Shown here: positions 11,762-23,153 of the stretch, piece by piece
Numbering within the stretch: the stretch's first letter is position 1
Layout: each line of letters opens with the position of its first letter
Assembly (NCBI GenBank): GCA_030737875.1
Contig: CM060918.1
Span: 774,994,552 to 775,058,551, forward strand
DNA: 64,000 bases
Reading direction: 5' to 3'
Source: Allium sativum
Lineage: Eukaryota; Streptophyta; Magnoliopsida; Asparagales; Amaryllidaceae
Translations under genes and position numbers: made by a program
The notes under the pieces: model-generated
What the model was told of the DNA's origin: nothing
The model's input: the letters and a program-made list of their open reading frames with translations, nothing else
Databases searched by the model: none

Positions 11762-13477
11762 AATGTAACACCCCACCTCCGCCAGTGCCACTCTTGCAAG
11801 GACACTGACTTTGGAGGGGCGTTTAAATCAGGTAATCATGCATGCAGATATCACAAGACAGAACATATAAGTAAAAATAGAGTAGGTATAGCAGCGGATA
11901 AAAGCTAGCATATCAAATCCATAGGTTAAGTTACAACACAGTACTTAATTATTTTCCATAACCAAAGTCTAGAAACATAAAACTTGTAACTGAAAAGGAA
12001 AACATGAAGTAGCTATCCCCAAGTAGAAAACCATAGCAAGCTCAAGTCCGAAGCGTACATGAGCTATCCAAGAAAAGCAGCTAAGATCCAAGCTAAGTGC
12101 TGGTATTCCCGCCCTGTAAACCTGGGGGGGGGGGAACGAAAGAAAAGAGGCAAAAGAAAACGGGTCAGTCAAAAGACTGGTAAGTCCTATCTACAATTGT
12201 ACAACAACTAATAAAGTTAACAGTATATATATAAACAAGGATGAGTCATAGGATAATAACTGGCATGGTAAGAAGTCAACAAGATAGATCAAATGTGGTA
12301 CCGCATAAACAAGATTGAGGTTTGCACCAAGTGTACTAGTATCACAAGTCGTGTCAAGTGTAAACAAGAGGTGATCCCCAGGCCCAAGTTTGGCCCACCA
12401 TCATGAATGACCTAAATCAAGGCCCAACTAGCACGGTCTAGTCGATCGGCTCCCTACAGCCTAACTCGTCAAGTGTCGGTGTCATACGGCCCAACTACGA
12501 AGTGTAGCTAAACTGTGCTAGGTCCACCCTAGGGTGTATCAAGTCCTAGGGTGTCAACCCCTGACACAAACCAAGCACGCACAGTTTAAACCTACTGGTG
12601 CCCGGGCCTGCTTTTTCAACTCCGGACCATGTGCACGATCATGGCCCGCCTGAACCTACACCGGCGCACCTACACAGCCGTCGTTTTAGTCGCTTATATG
12701 TCATCCCAGTAATCGTGCCCCACCCTAGCCTAGTCCCTAGGGTATCATGATACATCCAAGAGGGTTACTGGTGCAAAGGACCACGTAACTAGGGTTTCCT
12801 TAATGGGTTAAACGTGGTTAACCCAACTCATCTAAGTACCAAGTTGGTTAAGTGTACCCAAGGTTCATGACTTAACCCTACCAACCCATCGTGTTTAATT
12901 GGTTAAGTATTCAAGCGGTCCATGACTTAACCCTACCATGTGGCATTAATTAATTTAATGCACCCAACCTCTCACATTAGACCTTGTTGTGGTTACTAGT
13001 TAGGCCGGGTGGGTCCGGGTAGGTTTACACCACAACTTAGTCTAACCTCGGGTCTTACGTGCGACATGACCAACTACTCACGTTGGGTCCTATTGCTTGT
13101 AGCCACTAGTTAAGCCGGTCGGTTCCGGGTAGGTTTATGCTACAAGCTCAACTCAACCTCGAGTTGGCCATTCTCATGTTTTCTATGTGTCATGTCCATC
13201 ACATTACAAGTTTTCAAGCAATTGGGTAGACCTAACTTAATAGGTAAATTCCCAATGGGTAGACCTAACTTAATAGGTAAATTCCCAAGCTTATGTTTTT
13301 ATGTCTTTTAAGTTTACCCAGTCCCAAACGCAATCCAATCGCTTACATATCGCAATAGCGCATAAAGGATAGAAAGAAGGAACTTGGCATAATCATGACA
13401 TAGAGGGGTTGGAGCCACAAGTTAAACATGGTGGCATGAGACAAAGATGTGATCATAAACTTGCATATCATGTTATC

Positions 13478-13632
13478 AACTTGCAAAATATTCATAAGCA
13501 TGCATAACATCATTCTAACTTGCATAGTGTTCATATGCATGCATAACATGGTTCAACTTGCATAAGGTTCATATGCATGCATAACATGGTTTCAACTTAC
13601 ATAAGGTTCATATGCATGCATAACATCAAACT
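13478..13632 (-). repeat. 38-bp tandem repeat in A's 5' LTR
   Basis: Four units with GCATGCAT cores, the copy of 5619..5773. Confidence 0.75.
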
Positions 13633-14233
13633 TGGCAAATAAGTGGAACATGGCCATAGATAGCATGAGATAAGGGCTAGTAACATGCATATAACATTAT
13701 ATGCATGTTAATGCAAGGGTTATGAGAGTTTCAAAGTTGCATTATGCAACATTTCCAACCAAAGATCATATCTTTCTATGCATGAAGCCAAGGTAATGAC
13801 TTTACTAACATGCATAGAGTAATCTTATGCATAAAATCATAAGATCAAAGCACATATCATGATTAACCCCAAACTCAAACTTGAAACATAACATATTAAC
13901 TTCATAGTTAAAATACAAGAGTAGAAATAGGCTTACAATGCTATGAAGACTCAAATGAGTATAGCAAATGTAAGAAACCCCTTATGCAACTAATTAAAAC
14001 CCCAAAATGCAAGCAAACTTGATCAAGACTCCTCCTTTATGATGCCAATAGAGAAACAAGACTTTAATGCAAGCTAAAGAGGATCATACAAGCCTAAATA
14101 TACTTGTATGCATGGGAATCTCTTGAAAATTGATTTAGGAATTTATGAAGAGAGTGGAGGCCATGAGAGGATTGATTTTGCCATAGTTTAGTTATAGGAT
14201 AGATTAATGAGGATTTAGGGTAGGTTAGGGTCT

Positions 14234-14241
14234 TATTTATA
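14234..14241 (-). promoter_or_regulatory. TATA box of element A's promoter
   Basis: Minus strand TATAAATAAG lies about 472 bp into the 5' LTR. Element B has TATATAAA at almost the same distance (478 bp) from its LTR start, which supports both assignments. Transcription would start about 30 bp downstream. Confidence 0.6.
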
Positions 14242-14410
14242 GATTAGGCTAGTGATTTAGACCATAGGATTAAACCCTAGTTCTCATTTCAGCCCTCCAA
14301 ATTGAATCTGGCCCTCTAGCTCAACACATTCTCAAGATGGTGCTCCAGGCAGGACTGGGCGTCTGAGCCAAGTCGACAGGGCTGTCGACCCGGTCAGACC
14401 CAGTCGACTC

Positions 14411-14436
14411 CCAAGTCGACAGGGCTGTCGACTTGG
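14411..14436. promoter_or_regulatory. 26-bp GTCGAC palindrome in A's promoter region
   Basis: Two perfect 12-bp arms (CCAAGTCGACAG and its complement) flank a GG centre. It lies between the TATA box and the E2F-like palindrome. Element B has GTCGAC palindromes at the same place. Confidence 0.6.
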
Positions 14437-14443
14437 GTACTGT

Positions 14444-14461
14444 GGCGGGAATTTTCCCGCC
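14444..14461. promoter_or_regulatory. Palindromic E2F-like site in A's 5' LTR
   Basis: GGCGGGAATTTTCCCGCC begins about 252 bp into the LTR and about 205 bp upstream of the TATA box. Both half sites fit the plant E2F/DP consensus. Its position is the same in element B (15177..15195 and 23403..23422). Confidence 0.55.
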
Positions 14462-14713
14462 TTGGCCCAACTGGCCCAATTTCCAAGCTTAGATTTGAAT
14501 TTGAAAATCTGTTTTTATTTAGAAATTTTCTGAAAACTTTGTTGGGCCTTAATCGGGTCATACGGACTCCGATTTTCGAAAACTCGGACTCTATTTCGCA
14601 TGTTTTTCCGAGACGAACGCAATGGCATAACCCGTTTCCCTTGATTCAGATTTAATTATTCAATTCTGCCTTGTTTTGTGTTATATCCTGTTATTAAAAT
14701 ACGGGTTATTACA

Positions 14714-14718
14714 GACCC
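14714..14718. repeat. Target-site duplication of A, right copy (GACCC)
   Basis: It matches 3897..3901 exactly, and the C1 LTR continues from here. Confidence 0.9.
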
Positions 14719-14924
14719 GAACTTCCACGATCTCCGAAGGGAAGAGAAAGAAGAGATTGTTTGAGAACACGACAAATCAGAACACAAACAAAAGAATATT
14801 TCATTGCTTATTACAACAATTTGCATCAGAGTATACAGAGTATGAACAAATAATATACTTTTGATAAATATCAGAGATTTTCAAAATACAATTCAGCGGA
14901 AAATAATACATAACACAACTGAAA
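14719..14924 (-). repeat. C1 3' LTR fragment between A and B
   Basis: This aligns with C1's 5' LTR from about 47053 to 47265 (shared blocks 'gaacacgacaaatcagaacacaaac' and 'attcagcggaaaataatacataac'). It proves that A and B interrupt the same LTR. Confidence 0.9.
14920..14924. repeat. Target-site duplication of B, left copy (TGAAA)
   Basis: TGAAA is repeated at 26248..26252. The empty site in C1's 5' LTR (near 47260) reads CAACTGAAAGGAATAC. Confidence 0.9.
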
Positions 14925-15176
14925 TGTAACACTCCATAATTTTAAATATTAAAGTTAAAAAATTAAAGAATACTTAATTATAAATGTAAGAATGAAGGGA
15001 AACGGGTTATGCCATTGTGTTCGTCTCGGAATTCTGGTTGAGATAGAGTCCGAGTTTGCGTAAATTGGACTTCGTATGAAGAAGTTATGGCTGTCGGAAG
15101 TTTCCAGAAAATTCAAATAAATTCAAACAGCTCGAAACAGATTCAAAATTCAAATCAGAAGTCAGAAGCGGGCTAG

Positions 15177-15195
15177 GCGGGAAAATTCCCAGCCA
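15177..15195. promoter_or_regulatory. E2F-like palindrome, mutated copy in B's 5' LTR
   Basis: GGCGGGAAAATTCCCAGCC has an A in place of the G expected from the 3' LTR copy region (TTCCCGCC), so one arm is broken. It lies about 252 bp from the LTR start. Confidence 0.45.
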
Positions 15196-15402
15196 GGACC
15201 CAGGTTGACCAAGGGGTCGACCCTAGTGTCGACCTCCCCCCTATAGGTTGACCTGGGAGGTCGACCTGCCCCCCCCCCCCCACGGGAAGATCTGAGAGAT
15301 GACGATTTTGTGACTCAGTGCTGAGTCATTAGGGCTGAGGTGTCACTCTATCTTGATTGGATGGTCTTGATTGATTCTAGGTTGATCGGATGGCCTAAAT
15401 TC

Positions 15403-15410
15403 TATATAAA
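15403..15410 (+). promoter_or_regulatory. TATA box of element B
   Basis: TATATAAA lies 478 bp into the LTR, and the downstream sequence is rich in C and A. The copy in the 3' LTR is at 23632..23639. Confidence 0.6.
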
Positions 15411-16234
15411 CACATGTAGACTCAAACCCCAAAACCAAATCCAAATTAGAACCATGGCCGTCATGCTATCACCTTGCAAACTAGAGTAGCCGCCACCAAC
15501 TAGAGGGAAAGTGAAGTTAATCAACTCAATTCAACTCAAATTTATAACAACAACAACAACAACGAATTTGTCTACTTCAAAGGCGAGCTAAATCAATTTC
15601 AGAACTCAGATTCCAGAACTCAAGACCTTCTTTGAGTTGTGAGTTCAGTTTCTTTAATAAGATAATTATTAAGTTAATTGGGTTGAGTTATAAATTGGGT
15701 TATATGGCTATGTTTGTGAAACATTGGAAAAATGTGATATTTTGTGAATATATGCTAGTTGTTCATAATGATAGTTTGGTTGTGGATCCCTTTTCATATG
15801 CCAAATCACCTATATTCAACTTGATTCACATTTGACATCATTTTATATGCAAGTTTGGGTGTAGATTATATGCTAGTTTCTATATGAATTGTACACAAGT
15901 TTACATGTGAATCAAATAAAGTGACTATATGCAAGTTTAGGTAGAAATTGGATTCACATATATGCAAGTTTACACCTTTAGATTTAGATCTATGACGTAC
16001 ATAGTTTTATGCAAGTTTGTGACTATGGCCTATGCAAGTTTTGGATGAAAACTATATTCATATATGCAAGTTTTAGGTGAAAAACTATATTATATATATG
16101 CAAGTTCACACCTTTAGGCCTATGTTTAGATTCATGACAATAACAAGTTTATGCTAGATGTGTTGTAATCCTTATTTGTATGTTATGCAAATTTGCGGCG
16201 TTTCTTCTCTTTTATGTGTTAGACTAATTGCTAG

Positions 16235-16238
<4 letters not shown>

Positions 16239-16270
<32 letters not shown>
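16239..16270. repeat. (AT)16 microsatellite in B's 5' LTR
   Basis: 32 bp of alternating AT. The 3' LTR has the same length at 24471..24502, which suggests little time since insertion. Confidence 0.9.
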
Positions 16271-16272
<2 letters not shown>

Positions 16273-18015
16273 TGATAAACGAATGAACAACATGGGGACG
16301 ATGGGGGTAATATTGAATATACACCTATTGAGAATTGGCATAAATGGCCTGAAAAAGGCATATAATTAATTTAAGACATTAATTGGAAAAATTGGCATTT
16401 ATGGGCATAATTTTAAGAGACAATTATGGACATAAGTATATTTGGAATTTATTGACAAATTTGAGTAGGGATATTAATCCAATTTGGTGTTAAATGAAGA
16501 TGTGTAATAATAATTCGCCTAAGACACGAGGTTAGACTCTTTTGTGGTGTAAGACTGCCTGGACCCGCCTGGCAAATCCAGCAGCCACAAATGCCAGTCT
16601 AATGTGAGAGGTCAAAGGCATGAATTAAATGCGTAACAGTTGTAAAGACACGAGGTTAGGCTCGTTTGTGGTGTAAGACTGCCCGGACCCACCCGGCAAA
16701 TCCATCTGCCACAAATGCCAGTCTAATGTGGGAGGTCTTTACAAGGTTACGGTGTTAATGAATTAAGAAACACTTAACCAGATAAGCATGTGGTGGGACA
16801 TGAGGGGGTTAAGTGGGTGCTTTGGGTGGCATGTGAAATTAAGAGGGTGCCTTGGATGACATGTGAAATACGATTAGATGCACTTAACCAAGATTGAAAC
16901 ATGTAAGAAGACATGAATAAGAATGAGGTTAAGTGGGGAAAATCCTTAGAGGGGACCAAGCATAGGTGGAAAGCTTGTGTCATGCATAGGGGCCCTTTTC
17001 AAACTAGTAACCCATTAAGTATCTTTGTGGGCTCGACCCAAGTCGAGGACGGGGTACGCGTACTGGGTTTGATCGTAAGAGGTAAAAACGGGTTAGCGGT
17101 TGCAACGCAAGTCCAACGGGGTCAAATGCGAGTGTGGGCCCGGGCTGGTAGGTAAGATGTTGTTACATCGTGTAGATATAAGTCATGCATCTTGGTGGTA
17201 TCGGGTTGCCACTTTGGGGAGTGATACACCCCACTGTGGGGCAGCACGGGTATCCACGAATTAGGGAGCCGATCGAATGGGGGTAATGGTACACCTAGTG
17301 GAGATAGGGGCAGACGGCACCTATGTAGGCAGCTAGGGGTACACAAAACTACCATTATCATTATTAAGTTCTATAGGCGGGATCAACTTTTAGGGTGTTT
17401 TGTATGGTGCTGTGAAGTAATTATCTTATAGTGATTAGGTGCGCCTTTAACGTTATCTTTGTTCATCTTATTTCCTTTGTTTGCTCTGTCATACCCATTT
17501 GTTCACAGTCATTTCCTTATTTTCCAGCTTATGCCTTATCCTAGTTACTTAATGATTATATTGTTAAAGTTATTGTACTCGCCAGACTTTATGTCTGACC
17601 CCCTTTGTTTCCACCTCTTTTCTTCCTTCCCCTCCCCCGGTACTCACGGTGGGACTAGTACTAGTGGAGCTTGATTTGGACAGCTTTATCTCTTTCTTTT
17701 GGAAGTTGCTTGGATCGCTGAAGTAAAAGTTCAGCCTATCTTATTTATGGCTATTTTATGTTGGGGTTATGTCTTTCATTTTATGTACTCTGATTTAGTC
17801 AAGATGGATATTATGTACTTGACTCTAGTCTTTGGTTTTGATGATGTAATCAAACTTATTTGTTTACCGCTGCAATGAATGAAGTTTTAAATTTTTAAGT
17901 GCTATTTTATATCTGTCTTGTTGTTAAGTTTTTGTTCTGTACACACTTAAAACGCTCCATAGAAGTAAATGCATTCCCTTTATGAGTGACATTAATGGAC
18001 GTGGGGTGTCACACG

Positions 18016-18027
18016 TGGTATCAGAGC
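18016..18027 (+). other. Primer binding site of element B (tRNA-iMet)
   Basis: TGGTATCAGAGC, two bases after the 5' LTR end, complementary to the initiator tRNA-Met 3' end. It is the same primer as in A, C1 and C2. Confidence 0.95.
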
Positions 18028-18222
18028 TGAAGGTTACCAGAATAGATAAGATATTTTGAAAAACTATTTTTCAAAAAGCACTTTTATAAAAAAAATACTT
18101 TCAAAAATATGTTTTAAGGAGAATATCTTCAAGAGAAAAGTTTATTTTAAAAACATAACCCCCAATAGCCATATATCTTTCTTTCGAATTCTTCGTTTGA
18201 ATCTCTTCATTTTCTTTTCATC

Positions 18223-19129
18223 ATGTCTGGAATTCCCAAGATACCCAAGGGGATACCGATACCAAGATGGTTTAGAAGGTATCTGGAAGCTAGGGCCCAT
18301 GTCGTAGGCCTAGCAAATGCTCCTTCTCCTCCCCGTGTTGACAATTTCGCAAATATATGCAAGGACTTTCGGGCAATGGGCGGGAAACCTTTACACGGGT
18401 CGGAGACGTTTGTTGAAGCTCGAAATTGGCTAAAGGAGGTGGAAGAATTGTTTGGAATCTTTGAGGTAGAAGATGGAAGAAAGGTGCAGTTAGCTGCCTG
18501 GTTAATGAAGGATGAGGCCTCGTTTCGGTGGGAGTTCACTAATGGAGAGCATCCAGTTGATACATGGCCGGATTTCAGGCATAGGTTTGAGGCAAAGTTT
18601 CTCTCACGGGCTGAAGAGAATCTATACATGGAAAGGTTTTTGGCATTGAGGCAGGGGAATCTATCAGTGAAAGAATACGTCAACAAGTTCAATCAGTTGG
18701 CGAGATTTGGCTTGGACTTGGTGAATACACCCGAAAAGAAGGCCCTGAGATTTGCTAAGGGTTTGAACGATCCGCTACATGGGTTAGCTATGACCCACAT
18801 CTCTATGGGGGCCACCTTTGAGAGACTAGTTGACATGGCTCTTTTGCATGAAGAGGAGAAAGGCGCCAATGCTAATAAGGCACCTGAGAAGAAAGGGATC
18901 AAAAGAAACCACAATAGCAATAACAGAACAAGAAGGGTGGTAAAGACAACAATGGTAAGGGAAAGAAAAGATGCTTTAACTGTGGGACACCGGGCCATCT
19001 AAGCAAGACTGTAGGAAGAAGAAGAAGACTGGTTGTTTCCACTGTGGCGAGGCAGGACATCTGATTAAGGACTGCCCAAAGAGAGGGCAGAGGGCAGGGC
19101 CTACCTCTAGAGGGCAGATTCAGGCTCTC
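18223..19129 (+). pseudogene. Gag remnant of element B
   Basis: The frame opens at ATG 18223 (MSGIPKIPKGIPIPRWFRRY) and aligns with A's Gag throughout: FVEARNWLK, the ASFRWEF core, and [15 protein letters not shown] followed by [12 protein letters not shown] frameshift near 18925-18950 moves out of frame before the zinc knuckles, and the track ends at 19002. The first knuckle (about 18970-19013) is damaged by a one-base loss before its last cysteine. The second (about 19034-19075) still reads CFHCGEAGHLIKDC in another frame. Gag would package element RNA, but this copy cannot make a complete protein. Confidence 0.88.
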
Positions 19130-20843
19130 ATGGCACCAGGGCAGGCAAGGGGGCATGTCCAGGCTCTCGTGATCCCACCGCTGCAAGAACGAGGTAAAGC
19201 GATTTCCGTTGAAAGTTTAGTTTATCTTTTCGATCATCCTATTCGCACACTCTTTGATTCTGGCGCATTGCACTCTTTTATATCCACTTCTTTAGTTGAT
19301 ACACTACACCTAAACAACAATTTAGTAGAGGATCCCTTAGTTGTTTCAAATCCAATTAGGGGCTCAGCCTATTTGTCGATGATTTGTTTGGATTTGGAAT
19401 TTTCTATACTTAGCATTGGGTTTAGATGTGATGCTTATGTTTTGGGCTTCACGGGCTATGGGTTAATTTTGGACATGGATTGGCTATCCAGTAATGGAAC
19501 CGTCCTAGATTGTGTAAAAGAGAGGTTAGGCTAATGACTCGCTTGGGCAACACTATCGAAATCTCTTGTAATCCCATGAATTCTGTTATACTAAGTTAAC
19601 TAGAATCTCTTGATGCGTCTGTTGAGACTTTGCAGCCTGTTAGTGTGGTCCGTGAATACTCAGATGTCTTCTATGAAGTTTGAGGTTTACCCCTGAGGCG
19701 TGAAATAGACTTTCGAATATAGTTAGTAGATAATGCAAAGCCAGTTGCATTACCAGTGCGCCACATGGCTCCGAGAGAGAGAAGAGAACTCAGTAAGCAA
19801 GAGAAAGAATTGCTTGAGAAGGGGTTCATACGAAGAAGTATTCAGAGTAGGGTGCTCCAGTCGTTTTTGCTACAAAAGCTGATGATTCACTTAGATTGTG
19901 CGTGGACTATAGAGAGCTGAATAAGCTAACAAAGAAGAACAGACACCCGTTACCGACGATAGACGATTTATTCGATCAGTTGGTGGGTACTTTGGTTTTC
20001 TCGCAACTGGATTTGGCTACAGGGTTTCATCAGCTAAGGGTGGCTGAAGATAGCATCGATAAGACTGCATTTAGAACTCCTGACGGTTTCTTCGAGTGGC
20101 TCGTCATGCCTTTTGGTTTGACGAATGCACCCATATACTTTGTTGACTTAATGAGTAGGGTGTTTAGGGAGTTTCTGAACAAGTTTGTGGTAGTCTTTGT
20201 AGACGATATTCTGGTTTTCTCTAAAAATGAAGAAGAGCATGCCCTACATCTTAGGGAAGTCTTAGAGACCCTACGAGCACATCAGCTAAAAGCTAAGTTC
20301 TCCAAGTGCCATTTTTGGAGAAAAGAAGTGAGGTTCTTAGGACAAGTGGTCTCTAAGGAAGGGATAGTTGTGGATCCCGCTAAGATAGTGGCAACCCAAG
20401 ATAGGAAAACGCCTAAGAACGCAACCGAAGTAAGAAGCTTTTTAGGGCTGGCTGGCTATTATAGGAAGTTCATTAAGGACTTCGTGAAGATATCAGCCCT
20501 TCTCACTCGATTAACGAAGAAGAATTTGACTTTTACTTAGGACGTTGACTGTGATGATGCTTTCCAACATCTGAAGAGATCTTTGACGACAACTCCAGTT
20601 TTAGTTTGGACATACGGGAGTAAGGCATTCACTGTATATACCGACGCTTACGGGACAGGGCTTGGCGCTGTTTTAATGAAAGAGGGAAGGGTATTATGCT
20701 ATGGTGGAAGACAGTTGAAAACCCATGAGAAAAATTACCCTACCCACGACTTGGAGTTAGCATCCATAGTTTTTGCGCTTAAGTCGTGGCGTCATTATTT
20801 GCTTGGCGAAAGGTTTGAGTTTATACAGACCATAAGTCGCTAA
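19130..20843 (+). pseudogene. Protease - reverse transcriptase remnant of element B
   Basis: The protease active site is present as LFDSGALHSF near 19250. A frameshift ends this part at 19534, and 19535..19895 holds several stops. From 19896 the RT reads [19 protein letters not shown], then the catalytic FVDDILVFS near 20195. It continues to a TAG at 20538..20540 where A has a tryptophan (TGG), a G-to-A change. RNase H starts at [13 protein letters not shown] (about 20637). The equivalent of A's premature stop is an intact glutamate codon here ([12 protein letters not shown]). Confidence 0.88.
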
Positions 20844-22551
20844 AGTACTTATTATCTCAGAATGATCTAAACTTGAGGCAACAGAGATGGACGGAGTTTT
20901 TGGCATCCTACGATTTTGTGATCGCATATACCCCTGACAAGGGTAACGTTGTAGCTGACGCCTTAAGTAGAAAGAAGTTAACTTTAAGTCCTTTGTTTGT
21001 AGAGCGGCAGAGTTTGGAGTATATATCTTCGTTTGACTTTAGACCCTCTGTTGATTATGTACCCGGATTGTTGGCATCATTAGAGGTGCAACCAACACTT
21101 TTGGGTCGAGTTGGAGAGGCACAGCGGAAAGACCCACAGTTGGTTGAGATAGTAGGCAAGCTTATAGGAGGGGAGTCCTCAAGATATCTTGATAGATGTG
21201 CTATAGATGAAAGAGGTTGGCTACGTAGAGATGGAAGACTTTGTGTACCACAAGATGAAAGTTTGAAGAAGGCAATTCTTGAAGACTCACATCGCTCTAA
21301 GATGACCATACATCCCGGTGGTGATAAAATGTATAGGGATATGAAATGAGTTTTCTTTTAGGCCGAAATGAAGAAGGACGTGGCCGAGTTCGTTGCTAGA
21401 TGCTTAGTGTGCCAGCAAGTCAAGGAGGAGCAAAAGAACCCTGGAGGCTTGCTCCATCCCTTAGAGATTCCGCTTTGGAAATGGGAAAGCGTTTCCATGG
21501 ATTTTTTAGATGGGTTACCAAGATCGAGGAAGGGTAATACGGGGATTTGGGTAATTGTAGACCGATTTACTTAAAGTGCCCATTTTATTCCCGTCAAAAG
21601 TAGAAGGACCGCCGCATGGTTAGCATCTGTTTACCTTCGAGAGTAGTTCGTTTGCACGACATACCCTCCAGCATTGTGAGCGATAGAGATCCTATTTTCA
21701 CAAGCGAATTTTGGAAGAGCTTACAAGAGGCGGTTGGAACGCAATTATGCTTAAGTACCGCTAATCATCCTCAGATGGACGGCCAGACCGAGAGGGTGAA
21801 TCAGATTCTAGAAGACCTTCCGAGGCTATGCATTCTAGACTTTGGAGGAACATGGGAAGAACACCTTCCACTAGTAGAGTTCGCCAATAATAATAGTTTT
21901 CAGGCTAGCATTGGCATGGCACCTTTTGAGGCTCTTTATGGACGACCGTGTCGATCACCTACATGTTGGTGGGAATCCACAGATAAGATTCTGCTTGGAC
22001 CCGACATGATTAGGGAGACTTCGGAGAAGATAGACCTGATTCGACGGCGAATGAAGACGACACAGGACCGACAGAAGTCATATGCTGATAAGAGACGAAC
22101 CGATCTTGAATTCAATGTTGGGGACAAGGTTTTTATTAAGGTGTCACCGTTGATAAACGTAGTCCGCTTTGGATCGGTAGGGAAGTTGGCACCAAGGTTC
22201 GTAGTACCCTTTCCAATTACAGAGAGGATTGAGAAGATGGCGTACATAGTAAAGTTACCAGAGAACCTCAGCGGAGTTCATGACGTGTTTCACGTTTCAC
22301 ATTTGCGTAAGTGTTTACACGATACGACGGAAGTGGTAGAGCCGAGCACGCTCGAAGAAGTGGAAGTAGAGCGCAATGCCATGATCAGATGAGCTCCTAC
22401 ATGCATTCTCGGATTGGAGTTCAAAAGGCTTCGCAACAGAGAGGTCAAGTTGGTCAAAATGCAATGGGGAGATGATCAAAGAGACGCGACTTGGGAGACG
22501 GAAGATAAGATGCGTACGTTGTACCCTTTCCTTTTTGAGGGTATGTTTTAA
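20844..22551 (+). pseudogene. RNase H - integrase - chromodomain remnant of element B
   Basis: After a frameshift near 20820, the frame from 20873 has the RNase H end ([16 protein letters not shown]) and the integrase N-terminal [20 protein letters not shown] region. TGA then replaces an arginine codon and TAG a tryptophan codon (21346..21362). The next pieces keep CLVCQQ, MDFLDGL, a TAA at 21572, SDRDPIF and QTERVN. The GPF module is altered to VPF. A TGA occurs at 22390 before the chromodomain-like tail ([16 protein letters not shown]), which ends at TAA 22549..22551. Several stops look like cytosine deamination. No functional integrase could be made. Confidence 0.88.
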
Positions 22552-23140
22552 TTTCTCATTTTTCTACCGCTTTGTTGATACTTGTCCTATCTTTTAGTAT
22601 TATCTTTGTAATGACATCTTTGATCTTTTGTTAGGAAGAACCCTATGGTTGAAACATGTGTTTGAGACATGTTATGTATGATGGATGCAAATGGATGCAA
22701 GTGGTTGCTAGTGGTAGCTCGTGGATGCATATACACACAACTTAGGCACTAGATCGGCTCAATCACCTTCATGTTGCATATAAATGTGTGTGCATATTTA
22801 ATTTAATGGATGTATAATGGTTGTGTTATCATATGGATGCTGCATTTTGATGAATGGTTGTGCACACATGTAGAAATAATATGTATCGATAGGATTCTTT
22901 CGCATACATAATGGACGCATAGCACTATCATAATTTGCATTAAGAAGGTCAACTGGATCAGTAGACCGCCTGATTTTGCATTAGATAAGGAACATATACA
23001 CACACTTCTTGCATATGTTCATACCATTAGAAATTTTGTAAGGACAGTGGATGCCTATGTTTGATGGTTGAGTAGATGGATGATTGGATGTTAGGATATG
23101 CATTCTCCTTAACTTGGAGATTTCGGCGGCGAAATCCTTT
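22552..23140 (+). other. 3' untranslated region of element B
   Basis: About 590 bp between the gag-pol end and the polypurine tract. It includes tandem 'ggatgcaa(a/g)tgg' motifs near 22680-22730, similar in type to A's 3' UTR. No gene is seen. Confidence 0.7.
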
Positions 23141-23153
23141 AAGGATGGGAGAA
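23141..23153 (+). other. Polypurine tract of element B
   Basis: AAGGATGGGAGAA abuts the 3' LTR and is preceded by GGCGGCGAAATCC, like the equivalent block in A (GGGGACGAAATCC). Confidence 0.88.

Larger units (their letters stand above)
3902..14713 (-). mobile_element. A: near-intact Ty3/Gypsy chromovirus (Tekay/Del-like), 10.8 kb
   Basis: On the minus strand the layout is: 5' LTR 11764..14713, primer site 11750..11761, gag-pol 11572 down to 7139, polypurine tract 6619..6631, and 3' LTR 3902..6618. It is flanked by GACCC duplications. The domain order gag-PR-RT-RNaseH-INT marks Ty3/Gypsy, and the C-terminal chromodomain-like motif points to a chromovirus, most like Tekay/Del. The LTRs are nearly identical apart from one large indel: I noticed about 15 substitutions over some 2.6 kb. 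It is thus the youngest or one of the youngest insertions here. It integrated only 11 bp inside the end of C1's 3' LTR. Confidence 0.95.
11764..14713 (-). repeat. 5' LTR of element A (2,950 bp)
   Basis: It runs from TGTAACACCCC (11764) to TTATTACA (14713) on the plus strand, which is TG...CA on the minus strand. It carries the functional promoter copy: TATA box 14234..14241, palindromes 14411..14436 and 14444..14461, four 38-bp units 13478..13632 and a run of 11 G (12124..12134). It keeps the 282 bp (13746..14027) lost from the 3' LTR, so this copy is the ancestral form. Confidence 0.93.
14925..18013 (+). repeat. 5' LTR of element B (3,089 bp)
   Basis: It starts TGTAACACTCC and ends GGTGTCACA two bases before the primer site. 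It carries a decayed E2F-like palindrome (15177..15195), a run of 13 C (15269..15281), a TATA box (15403..15410), many ATATGCAAGTTT motifs (about 15845..16110) and an (AT)16 run (16239..16270). Short open frames within it have no recognisable domain. Confidence 0.93.

Noticed and set aside
16239..16270. (AT)16 and the G/C homopolymer runs as regulatory elements
   Set aside because: Simple sequence of this kind arises by slippage. The G and C runs differ in length between LTRs, and nothing points to a function.
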